Shown here: in pieces, positions 57,001 through 64,000 of the stretch | Layout of the letters: every line of letters begins with the position of its first letter | How positions within the stretch are numbered: the stretch's first letter is position 1 | Origin: Carposina sasakii | Lineage: Eukaryota; Arthropoda; Insecta; Lepidoptera; Carposinidae | Assembly: GCA_014607495.2 (NCBI GenBank) | Contig: CP053153.1 | Coordinates: 12,648,001-12,712,000 of the forward strand | Direction: 5' to 3' | Length of the DNA stretch: 64,000 nt | The notes under the pieces: model-generated | Database searches by the model: none | What the model was told of the DNA's origin: nothing | The model's input: only the letters and a program-made list of their open reading frames with translations | Position numbers and translations under genes: made by a program

Positions 57001-58120
57001 CCACTGAGCTACTAAAATGTATTAGTTTTAGATTGGGACAATCAGCCTTAAATACAAATAAATGAGATGATACATAAATAAATAATAAATGAATATTCAC
57101 ACACTACACAACACATTAACCTAGTCCCACACTAAGGTACCTAAGGTCTTGTGTCGTGGGTACTAAGCAACGGTATATAAATACATAGATAAGTATAGAA
57201 ACATCCATGACTCGGAAACAAACATTGATATGCATCATATCAATGTTTGCACCTACCGGGATTCGAACCCAGGACCTATAACGTCGCAGACAGGGTCACC
57301 CTTTCAAAAAAACCCATTGAACTACACAAAGCAGGCAGTCAACCGTAAAACATAATTTAAAATCCTGTACAGTCCAGTATTACATAGTTTAGAATTGTTA
57401 CATATTACATTATTTATAGTTTTGGGTTTATTTGTGCTTGAAGAGGGATGACGGCAGTGTTCAGAAAAACTAGTAATGGTTTATGTAAACACTGATGGCA
57501 CGAACTATTGTGAGTTATGTAGAAATAAATAAATAAAAAAAAAAACCTTATTCCACCCATTAGGAAAGATAGCATCAACTTTATCCTTCAGATAAGCTAT
57601 CTGACTATATTATAAGTATTATTAAGAAAATGATTTTTTTTCTTCACCTGAGTGAGATTTGAACTCACGATCTCTCGCAAACCGTGCTTTTGCTCTAACC
57701 AACTGAGCTATCGGGTCAATTAACTCGGATGACTAAAGTAAAAATCGGGCCTGAAATATACAATGGAATCTTTTCTATCCTGTCTTTAGATAACCAGTAC
57801 GGGACCAGTAAAAGCGGCATCGGAAGACATGCAAGTCGATGACGATGAATCTAGTCTACTGCCCAAAACGCTCAGTGTCAGGGCCAAATTGGACAAAATG
57901 GGGAAAACCGGGTCAAAAACGAGACAAACAAGATCCAGAACTCCTAATAGAGGGCAACACTAAACAGAACAAACTGAGGAAAATGCAGTTCAAAAAAGAT
58001 AAGAAGAAAAAGGCTAGGAATGAAAAGGCGGCGGTAAATCTAGCAGGAGTGTTGGAGAATGTTACTCTGACCACTTTTAAGAAAGATGACTACGATTTTA
58101 AAGAAGATTTTTCGCTGTAA
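51019..58120 (+). CDS. Ns1: Nucleostemin 1 (GNL3-like nucleolar GTPase), last exon frameshifted
   Basis: Nucleolar GTPase needed for large ribosomal subunit assembly. Exons are 51019-51037, 51446-51735, 52476-52659, 53231-53455, 53805-53988, 55006-55228, 55795-55902, 56704-56865 and 57790 onward; all junctions are GT-AG. The basic N-terminus ([17 protein letters not shown]) is the nucleolar-targeting region. A coiled, Lys/Glu-rich stretch and [16 protein letters not shown] follow. The GTPase boxes come in permuted order: G4 LNKADLV, G5 KAST, G1 [10 protein letters not shown]2 GSTPGVTK, G3 DSPG. After the last acceptor the frame reads [14 protein letters not shown] and ends early at TAA 57961-57963 (522 residues). 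The expected tail ([29 protein letters not shown]) lies one base out of frame, to TAA 58118-58120. This looks like a one-base indel. Confidence 0.92.
52380..52436 (-). mobile_element. Scrap of the 49263-50051 element
   Basis: On minus it reads CACCCACCACCGGGACCTAC then CCTCCACTGACCCTCGGATT, matching 49313-49355. It lies in nucleostemin intron 2. Confidence 0.7.
53070..53212 (+). mobile_element. SINE D, copy 2 (5' truncated)
   Basis: TTGTGCCTCGGAAAG, then GACTATAAGAGTGAAGG and GTGTTTGCGCACATACTTGT. It matches the body of 54053-54315. It lies in intron 3. Confidence 0.8.
53625..53762. repeat. Degraded inverted pair of R1 ends
   Basis: GATAAAATTGTAAAAGATTC-TTGTTTGTGCATGCTAATC on the left faces GCCGTTTCTGAGATTAGCGT-GCACAA on the right. 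It looks like two R1 pieces in opposite orientation within intron 4. Confidence 0.6.
54053..54315 (+). mobile_element. tRNA-derived SINE D, copy 3
   Basis: GTAAGTTCGATCCCAGTCAC (B-box), TACCAATGAATTTATTTC, TCGTGCCTCGGAAAGCACG, GTTTGCGCACACACTTGTGC. It is the longest copy of this family and lies in intron 5. Confidence 0.85.
55526..55686 (+). mobile_element. MITE M3, copy 1
   Basis: CCCCCTAGCATGACCACGCA at the left and CGCAGGTAATGCTACTAG at the right (an imperfect inverted end). CGTGGATATCGTATCG is inside. Other copies are 56576-56666 (minus) and 58822-58970 (plus). Confidence 0.75.
55915..56105 (+). pseudogene. RTE-like LINE 3' end
   Basis: The nucleotide pattern AGTCGGCAAACGCAGCGTGG, then CGAGATGGATGGACTACC, then GGAGGCCTATGTTCAGCAGT followed by a (GATGAT)-like tail is the end of a lepidopteran RTE polyprotein gene (A-x-R-W-x-D-x-L ... 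W-R-x-x-x-x-E-A-Y-x-Q-Q-W). The frame is broken several times. It starts inside the donor-side flank of nucleostemin intron 7. Confidence 0.7.
56156..56229 (+). ncRNA. 74-nt near-perfect hairpin (pre-miRNA-like)
   Basis: Arms 56156-56188 and 56197-56229 pair at 29 of 33 positions (one G-T), with an 8-nt loop TAACGTTC. The arm core is TCCTGGCAC/GTGCCAGGA. The flanking C-G pair extends it slightly. Size and isolated mismatches fit a microRNA precursor inside a host-gene intron. A tiny palindromic MITE is the alternative, and nothing here separates the two. Confidence 0.5.
56576..56666 (-). mobile_element. MITE M3, copy 2 (shortened)
   Basis: It ends GATGCGTGGTCATGCTAGGG on plus, the inverted form of the M3 left end, and starts CCTAGCATGACCTGAG. 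It is internally deleted relative to the other copies. Confidence 0.72.
56938..57013 (-). mobile_element. tRNA-like SINE E, copy 1
   Basis: On minus it reads AGTAGCTCAGTGGTAAGAGC, then a perfect T-arm GTGGGTTCGAGTCCCAC, then CGGGTGAAGAATTTTTTCC. The acceptor and anticodon stems do not form, so it is not a working tRNA. Copies are at 57640-57718 and 60900-60967. Confidence 0.75.
57108..57290 (-). mobile_element. tRNA-derived SINE C, copy 2
   Basis: Inverted match to 23692-23945, with CTACCGGGATTCGAACCCAG (antisense B-box), ATTGATATG and GGTACTAAGCAACGG. It lies in nucleostemin intron 8. Confidence 0.83.
57640..57718 (-). mobile_element. tRNA-like SINE E, copy 2
   Basis: On minus: GATAGCTCAGTTGGTTAGAG, T-arm GTGAGTTCAAATCTCAC, then CAGGTGAAGAAAAAAAATC. 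It lies ~70 bp before the last nucleostemin exon. Confidence 0.75.
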
Positions 58121-58150
58121 CTTAAGTGTGATTTGTCGTATTTGTTTATC

Positions 58151-58156
58151 AATAAA
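58151..58156 (+). terminator. Poly(A) signal of nucleostemin
   Basis: AATAAA 30 nt after the downstream stop codon (58118-58120). Its closeness to that stop, rather than to the early TAA at 57961, supports the longer frame as the ancestral one. Confidence 0.65.
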
Positions 58157-58821
58157 TTGTGATCGATTCTGACCGTAACTTGAACTTAAAATTAGATATA
58201 TCTGTCCCTCTACGTTCTTAATGCAAATGTCTGAGCCAGAATGGGACAGATAAGACAAATACTTATAAGTTTTAGTGTGAGAGTGGAGACGGTTAGAATG
58301 GACCACATTGTCGGGATAAATTAATTATCTGACAGATTTGCTGTCACTTTCTTTATGTTGGTTTTAGATAAAGACAGCATCAATTTCCTATATCCATATC
58401 TCCAATGTTAGTAAGTATATAGTGTTTTATAAATTTTGAGGAAAACCATTTGCTGGAGTCACGGTTTTAGGTATACATATTTAACTAACTATTGAAAATT
58501 TAGCTCTGAATTAGTATACATAATGTATTTTTTGCATTTCCTACCATTTGTGGGGTTATAATAACACGTCATTAATTTTCAAGAAAATGCTTCTTATTCT
58601 CATAAAATGGCTGTAGAACTGAACGAGTGAGTCATTACTAATAAGATTCACTCCAGTAATGGGTTAGTGAGACAACTTGCAACGGGAAAATGAAATCGAT
58701 TGCGCTTAAACTTAGGGTCGATTTTTTTCAATGGTCAGATAGCCTGTCTGTAGGATAAAGTTGATGCTGTCTTTCTCTAAAACTTGATTAAGGTAGAGAC
58801 AGCATCAGCTTTATTCTTCTG

Positions 58822-58970
58822 CCCCCCTAGCATGACAACGCATCGTGGATATCGTATCGTCTCTATACAAAATTCAACATGACGGCAATATGTATCGTAT
58901 TTTCATAGGCTAAATGTCGATAAATTGGTTTATCATATCGTGTTTCGCTGGTCATGCTACTTGAGCAGGC
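58822..58970 (+). mobile_element. MITE M3, copy 3
   Basis: CCCCCCTAGCATGACAACGC to CGCTGGTCATGCTACTTGAG. Both ends are present, with TAGCATGACCA-type inverted termini. Confidence 0.75.
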
Positions 58971-59618
58971 TATCACCATTGAATAAATCTACCCTTAGTA
59001 AAATGTTACGCAGTTGGCTAGCGTAAAAGATAACTTATACATATATATACTTTACATAGCTATTAATTACCACCATTATGTTCTGGTATTTGATATTGAC
59101 AGCTATTTAAAGTACATAAGAAAATAAGTAAGTACATTATGTATTTATTATATTGTACAATAAAAGATGTTAAAATATTTTTACGTTTTGTTTTCTTTTT
59201 TGCTAATCTTAGGGCGCGTTCTAACCGGGTTACTAAGGTTTAGCACCTTATTTTATGCGTGAGTCATACTGTCACATATTGTCAAACAGGAAGTAGAAAG
59301 AAAATTAGGAAACGAATAGCAAATGAGTCAAGTGAAAACTTTCCTTTGAAATATTTTTTCTACCCATTGAAGTATAATTAGTTAATTACTAATAACTCAA
59401 TGATTCTACCTTAGTTCTTACGTCATTAGATCACTAACGTAAATCCAAAAAATTTACAATTGCCTATTAATTAATCCGATCAACAGAACCAATTCCTAAT
59501 TACCTACCTTTCCTATTATACCTTCATTTGTTACATTCCATTATGAACTATGGTTAGCTTAGCTCATTTATCGAATAATTTACCTAACGACGTGAAAAGT
59601 TATCTTATATCTTACATA
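58971..59618. other. Intergenic DNA, nothing recognised
   Basis: AT-rich sequence between nucleostemin and calreticulin with no gene or clear repeat. Confidence 0.5.
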
Positions 59619-59724
59619 AATTTAGTCCTAGCTGTCCTTTTTTCTCTCAGCCATTTATGTTAAGAACGGAGAGAGATAGACCTGATTAAGATTAGGTTTA
59701 GGTATAAGTGTGACTGCCGGAATT
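59619..59724. mobile_element. Foldback MITE M5, copy 2 (right part)
   Basis: TTTAGTCCTAGCTGTCC, CTCTCAGCCATTTATGTT and GTGTGACTGCCGGAATTCC. It matches 25590-25702. The left terminus is missing. Confidence 0.78.
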
Positions 59725-60096
59725 CCCTACCCTACTGGATAAGCTGATACTCATAATTTAGCTACTTCAGTCTTCAGTAGATTTATGGTACTCATACATT
59801 TAGGGTATAAATTTTAGATGTACCTGCGTATCTACATTTCATTAGGAACACTGGCAATCTATCAGGCGATAAGCTAGCAACTTGTGACTGATCATCAACA
59901 TCTGTCCCCGCTAAGCTAAAAACGCTGCTGTGGGATACTGCACCACTGCCGCCTTATGATACTGCAGTCCTGGCTGTACCATTTCGTACGACGCCGCCGC
60001 GCCGTGTCTATTAGGTAGGTAGGATGTAAAATTACATAAGGTCTAGATGTATGCATGTGCCTACATTTGCAGGGGATGTCCTTGGTAATATCACTT

Positions 60097-60322
60097 ATGC
60101 CTTGATCACACGTACCGAGTAAACAGGCGAGACAGTGAACTCGGCCGAGTGCTCGGTTCGTCTGAACACTTTGGCGAGTGCTCGGCCGGCCAGAGTGGCG
60201 AGACAGTAATTCGGACCCTGTTCTACTTACTAGGCCGAGTGATCTATTCGCTCACATCACTGTCTCGGCCGAGAAGCATTTTACTGTCTCGCCCGTTTAC
60301 TCGGTACGTGTGAACAAGGCAT
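60097..60322. mobile_element. MITE M6 with ~35-bp inverted termini
   Basis: ATGCCTTGATCACACGTACC at the left and GGTACGTGTGAACAAGGCAT at the right. Both continue inward through GAGTAAAC-GGCGAGACAGT. The interior repeats GGCCGAG and GAGTGCTCGG. Confidence 0.88.
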
Positions 60323-60524
60323 TACCATGTGGATGCTCGTAAGCTTCGTTCTCCAAGGATCGACGGCGTATTTAATTTTGAGATTTGCAGGTTCTTTTCT
60401 ATATAATCATTATACCTAAGTACCCACTTACTCAAGTAAGAGTACGTACCACCTTATTTACACCAATAAATAATTTGTGACGTAGGCCAGTAAAAGAGAC
60501 CGTAGGCAGTCAGTATAAATAACA

Positions 60525-60680
60525 AAACTACGTCCGCGTGGACTGCCTATGTGTTAATCCAGGGTGTCAGCTGACAGCTAACTCCATACCAAATTTTATC
60601 AAAATCGCTCCAGCCGTTTTTACGTGAAAGAGTAACAAACATCCATCCATCCATACTTACAAACTTTTGCGTTTATGATA
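60525..60680 (+). repeat. R1-like retroposon tail
   Basis: CGTCCGCGTGGACTGCC, then CATACCAAATTTTATCAAAA, then CCAGCCGTTTTTACGTGAAA and a (CATC)n run. This CAAATTTTATCAAAATCG-TCCAGCCGTTT string is very common in insect genomes at non-LTR 3' ends. Confidence 0.7.
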
Positions 60681-60692
60681 CATACATATTAG

Positions 60693-60862
60693 CAGGGCCG
60701 GCCCGCCCATACGGCGAACGGAGCAGTCGCTCTAGGCGCCAAATCCTAGAGGGCGCCTAAATGGTAAAGATATAGGTATAGGTATATTATTAGGAGCAAA
60801 CATGAGAGGCGCCATAATTGGATCTATCGCTCCATTGTAAAATTTACTTCGGGCCCGCGGCG
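60693..60862 (+). repeat. GC-rich dispersed repeat
   Basis: GCAGGGCCGGCCCGCCCATA, CGCTCTAGGCGCCAAATCCT and CGGGCCCGCGGCGCGGCGC. GCAGGGCCGGCCC-type ends occur on hAT-like non-autonomous elements. The right boundary is uncertain. Confidence 0.5.
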
Positions 60863-60899
60863 CGGCGCTGCATATTAGTAAGTTTATTAAGAAATGAAA

Positions 60900-60967
60900 A
60901 AAAAAATATATTAACCCGAGTTAGAATTGAACTCACGACCTCCCGCATACCGTGCTTTGCTCTAAGA
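60900..60967 (-). mobile_element. tRNA-like SINE E, copy 3 (truncated)
   Basis: On plus: AACCCGAGTTAGAATTGAAC-TCACGACCTCCCGCATACCG. This is antisense to the SINE E T-arm region, broken off before the A-box. Confidence 0.65.
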
Positions 60968-61257
60968 TTTAATGAAGTGATTACCGTCGTCACCTACAAT
61001 ATTTATCTTGACGCGTCAGTCCAGATAAATACTATAGGTACGATCTTTAACAAACATACCTAAGTAGGTACGAGTACTTTCTAGACCAATCTAGTCCAAA
61101 TCACGTCACCTAATTTCACATTTAAACCTAAGGAAGCTTGGAATTGCCCAAAACCAAGGAACTCAGGAGGCATTCTATAAAATACTTTTAAGCTACCTAC
61201 TCTTTGCTTATAAGTTAGCTTTAGCTGCCTACTTGTCACTGATAATTTGCATCTATA

Positions 61258-61480
61258 TACAGGGTGTAACAAAAAGGGTATTTTAAGCGAAAAGCTTTAA
61301 AAGCTATAGAGATCCTATTTCCAAAATTTGAAGAAATCACATTTTTATTTTTCAAGATGTAAATTCCTGAGTTTCGGAATTTTTCATACACTGGAAAAAT
61401 AGAGAGTCTCAATTTTGGAAATATTTCTGGGCTGTTTACATAGCTTTTCGCTTAACATACCCCTTTTGTTATACCCTGTA
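61258..61480. mobile_element. MITE M2, copy 2
   Basis: TACAGGGTGTAACAAAAAGG to CCCTTTTGTTATACCCTGTA, flanked by TA on both sides, with internal AAGCGAAAAGC/GCTTTTCGCTT pairing. Shorter than copy 1 (4452-4716). Confidence 0.88.
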
Positions 61481-61817
61481 TATAATATTCTGTGGCTAGG
61501 GGGGCTGGTCTATGCTAGACGTAGCTGTGAGATCCTGCAGTACTGGCCACTTCATTTCCGGAACAGCCGCGTTTCTATGTACCTAATATTTTGCCACCCA
61601 ATGGCCGACGAATCTAATATTCCTATGACCTAAGGCCATAGATTAGGTACGACCTAGGCAATGGCTAGGTTGGGTAAACGAAATAGGTATGTTATACCTA
61701 GGTATTGATGAGTAAAATAATTTTATAATAGTAGTAAATATTTGTATGTAAATTATTATCAGTCTTTATTGGCCTATAGGAATCGTATACGAAAGCAAGT
61801 ACGATTGTAAATCAGCC

Positions 61818-61828
61818 ATTGATCCACG
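61818..61828 (+). promoter_or_regulatory. ERSE-II-like site upstream of calreticulin
   Basis: ATTGATCCACG differs at one base from the ER-stress element ERSE-II (ATTGG-N-CCACG). It lies about 600 bp before the calreticulin ATG. A second, weaker match to ERSE (CCAAT-N9-CCACG) is CCAAT-N9-CCATC at 62136-62154. The functional reading is inference. Confidence 0.35.
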
Positions 61829-62424
61829 TCCATTCTATACCCATCTCTTTTTGCTATTAACATTACAATATCTTTGCCTCTTTCCACTGTCTTGTGCGAC
61901 GTTAGTTGGATTATTTAGGTTTCTATTATAGGTAGTATTTTTTTAAATATCTACACCAACAATAGGTTAATTAAACCTTTATCAATAAAATTATTTGGTT
62001 AAAATATAAGGTCAAGTTTAATAATTTTTGCAGACATGATAAAATACACCGTCTTTATTATAGTATTTTTATATTTTCCCGCGCAACACTCATTAATTTG
62101 TACAGTGTGTTCTCTTGCTATTGGATGTTATCTAACCAATGAAAGCTTTCCATCTGTCTGGCGTAAAATACGTCAGACGTTAAAGTCCTTGAGTTTTGGT
62201 TGTCTCTTTCGCACATGAGGTATTCCTGGTATAACTGTCTCAGAACAATATAGCAATGAGTTTTATTTCCGTTTCAGTCGATCTTATGATGAGAGTGTTT
62301 GTCTGAGCGAGGTAGACTGATGTAATCGTCCGATTGAATTAAATAACAGCGAATTCATCCGAATTTTGAAGTTATTCGTGGCCTAACCTTTGTCAGTGAG
62401 GGTTGTATTGTGAATCAAAATAAA

Positions 62425-64000
62425 ATGAAGCATTTAGTTTTAGCTTTTGCCAGTCTACTGGCATTAGGTTCAATAAATTGTGAAGTGTATTTTGAGGAGA
62501 AAGTTCCCCGATGGTAAGTAAATACTTCGATCCCTATTAGAAACCTAACTTGAGTGAGGGTCCATCAATGCCGCAGGCCGGCTTGCCGCGTGTACGGAAT
62601 ATCGATTTGTAATGCCGGCTTATAAGCGATATTTAGGTTTAAAGCTCTGCGTATTCTATTGCAGATTCATGGGAAAGCAAGTGGGTATACAGTGAGCACC
62701 CCGGGAAAGAGTTCGGCAAGTTCAAACTGACTGCTGGAAAGTTCTACAATGATGCGGAGGAAGATAAAGGTAACGCCTTCCTTTCTATTTCGTTTTTGCG
62801 AACTCGTTGAAGAGGTCATTCAACTCTTGGAAGATAGTGAAATGTTACCTATTTCATGCATGTTTTAGGATAACTACTTACCTGGTACTTAGATATTTTT
62901 TTAGTCATATTCAGATGAGCTTCATTTGAGTCACCATTTTGTAGGTAGGTACTTATTGTGATTTGTTAATTTTTAAAGATTCTCTGGCATAGAATTTTTA
63001 TGAAAATTTATTCTCCAGGCCTGCAGACCTCTGAAGATGCGAGGTTCTATGCAATTTCACGCAAGTTTGAGCCCTTCAGCAATGTCGGCAAAAACCTGGT
63101 GATCCAGTTCTCTGTGAAGCACGAACAGGACATTGACTGCGGAGGCGGCTACCTCAAGATCTTTGACTGCAAGCTGGACCAAAAGGACATGCACGGAGAG
63201 AGCCCTTATGAGATCATGTTTGGTCCTGACATCTGCGGCCCTGGCACTAAGAAGGTGAGTAAATGTCATGTCTGTCTGTTCTGGGATTGTTACTAAAATA
63301 ATATGCCTCTTCTGGGAATGTTGTAAGGACGGCACAGAAGTGTTGATGTCATGTAATTTATACATCTGGTCACCCATGCCATGTTCCTGCACCTCTACTT
63401 TACTGCATATTGGTATAGATAAAAGTTTTTATCTTATCCTTAAAAAAAAATTGGATAGTTACATTATGTATCTATCCCCACTTTTCACTGTGCCTTTCTA
63501 TCTTACCCAGCTAGAATAGAGAGGGAAAGACAACATAATTTTAATGTTAGGTAGGGCTTGGGATTAAAAATGGCAGTCAGAATCAACCACAATAAAACCC
63601 TGTTACATGTGACCTAAGATATAACTTGAATTAAAAACTTTTACCAAGTCTACACTTAAATAATGTGTGACGTAACTTTATACAAAAACAGGTTTTTATC
63701 TACCTCATAAATTTAATGTCATGCTAATGATATGGGAATACCAGTTTTTCTGATGAATTCAAGTTAGACTGCAATTTAAAAATAGAGTTCCAAAATGGTT
63801 CCGAATTGGAATTGCACATTCTGGAATTGCTCATCTAGCCTCTTTGTATAGTTTATTGTAGTTTTCATGCTTTTTACTCATTAATACCATAGAAAGTTTA
63901 GATGTAGATAAACCTACAATGTTATAAATAGGCTTGTATTAAAACTAAATGACATATTAGATAGCATCAGTGACCATGTCACATGCTACTATCAGATTAT
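62425..64000 (+). CDS. Calr: Calreticulin, 5' part (frameshift in exon 1)
   Basis: ER-lumen, calcium-binding lectin chaperone for glycoproteins. Exons are 62425-62513, 62665-62769 and 63019-63254; intron 3 runs past 64000, so the 3' part is missing. The signal peptide is MKHLVLAFASLLALGSINC, followed by EVYFEEK. Exons 2 and 3 give SWESKWVYSEHPGKEFGKFK, LQTSEDARFYAISRKFEPFS, VKHEQDIDCGGGYLK (with the conserved Cys of the lectin-domain disulphide), DMHGESPYEIMFGPDICGPG. Exon 1 ends AAAGTTCCCCGATG|GTAAGT. To join exon 2 in the family frame (E-K-F/V-P-D-D-S-W) it must be one base shorter. As written, the junction makes TGA. One extra base at 62503-62505 explains this. The gene is otherwise well conserved. 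Confidence 0.93.
63255..64000 (+). other. Calreticulin intron 3, to window edge
   Basis: The donor is AAG|GTGAGT. The rest is AT-rich with no further calreticulin exon (the next would begin VHVIF or similar) before 64000. Confidence 0.7.

Noticed and set aside
56948..57013. tRNA gene on minus
   Set aside because: The T-arm is perfect, but acceptor and anticodon stems do not pair and similar sequences recur nearby with the same GGTGAAGAA tail. It is a tRNA-derived SINE.
57650..57718. Second tRNA gene on minus
   Set aside because: Same reasons: good A- and B-boxes but no acceptor stem, and family membership with SINE E.
60818..61063. 81-codon plus frame
   Set aside because: It runs across the antisense of SINE E and a GC-rich repeat, with no coding evidence.
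1..64000. CRISPR arrays, operons, phage or bacterial features
   Set aside because: The DNA is eukaryotic nuclear. No regularly spaced short repeats with unique spacers were seen.

Overview
The window is nuclear DNA from an insect, almost certainly a lepidopteran (moth or butterfly). The evidence is multi-exon genes with GT-AG introns, AT-rich non-coding DNA, insect-type proteins, and dense transposon and SINE debris. Several of the SINE/LINE tails look like those commonly seen in moth genomes. I cannot name the species.

Six host genes can be read. (1) 79-3933, plus strand: the 3' end of a GH13 maltase/alpha-glucosidase, with its 5' part off the left edge. (2) 6295-7272, minus: a two-exon POLE4 homologue, the histone-fold subunit of DNA polymerase epsilon. 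(3) 17446-46645, minus: a four-exon RhoU/RhoV (Wrch/Chp) GTPase with a 23.7 kb first intron. (4) 47317-48918, minus: a (6-4) DNA photolyase. (5) 51019-58120, plus: nucleostemin 1, a circularly permuted GTPase of ribosome assembly. (6) 62425 to the right edge, plus: the first three coding exons of calreticulin. The genes are functionally unrelated and I see no operon-like cooperation. POLE4, the photolyase and nucleostemin are general maintenance genes.

The rest is mobile DNA. The largest item is a 5.4 kb DIRS retrotransposon (7886-13311, minus) with inverted terminal repeats, an internal complementary region and a tyrosine recombinase. It sits inside a 0.7 kb hAT-like element just upstream of POLE4. 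The RhoU introns hold many SINEs, MITEs and foldback elements, but no gene I can recognise. A 0.8 kb element next to the photolyase has 35-bp terminal inverted repeats and a hammerhead-ribozyme-like motif on the minus strand. Introns of nucleostemin hold several SINE and MITE copies, a LINE end and a 74-nt near-perfect hairpin.

Two conserved genes, nucleostemin 1 (last exon) and calreticulin (first exon), carry single-base frame breaks. Together they suggest uncorrected indel errors in the assembly rather than two dead genes, but the raw data would be needed to decide.
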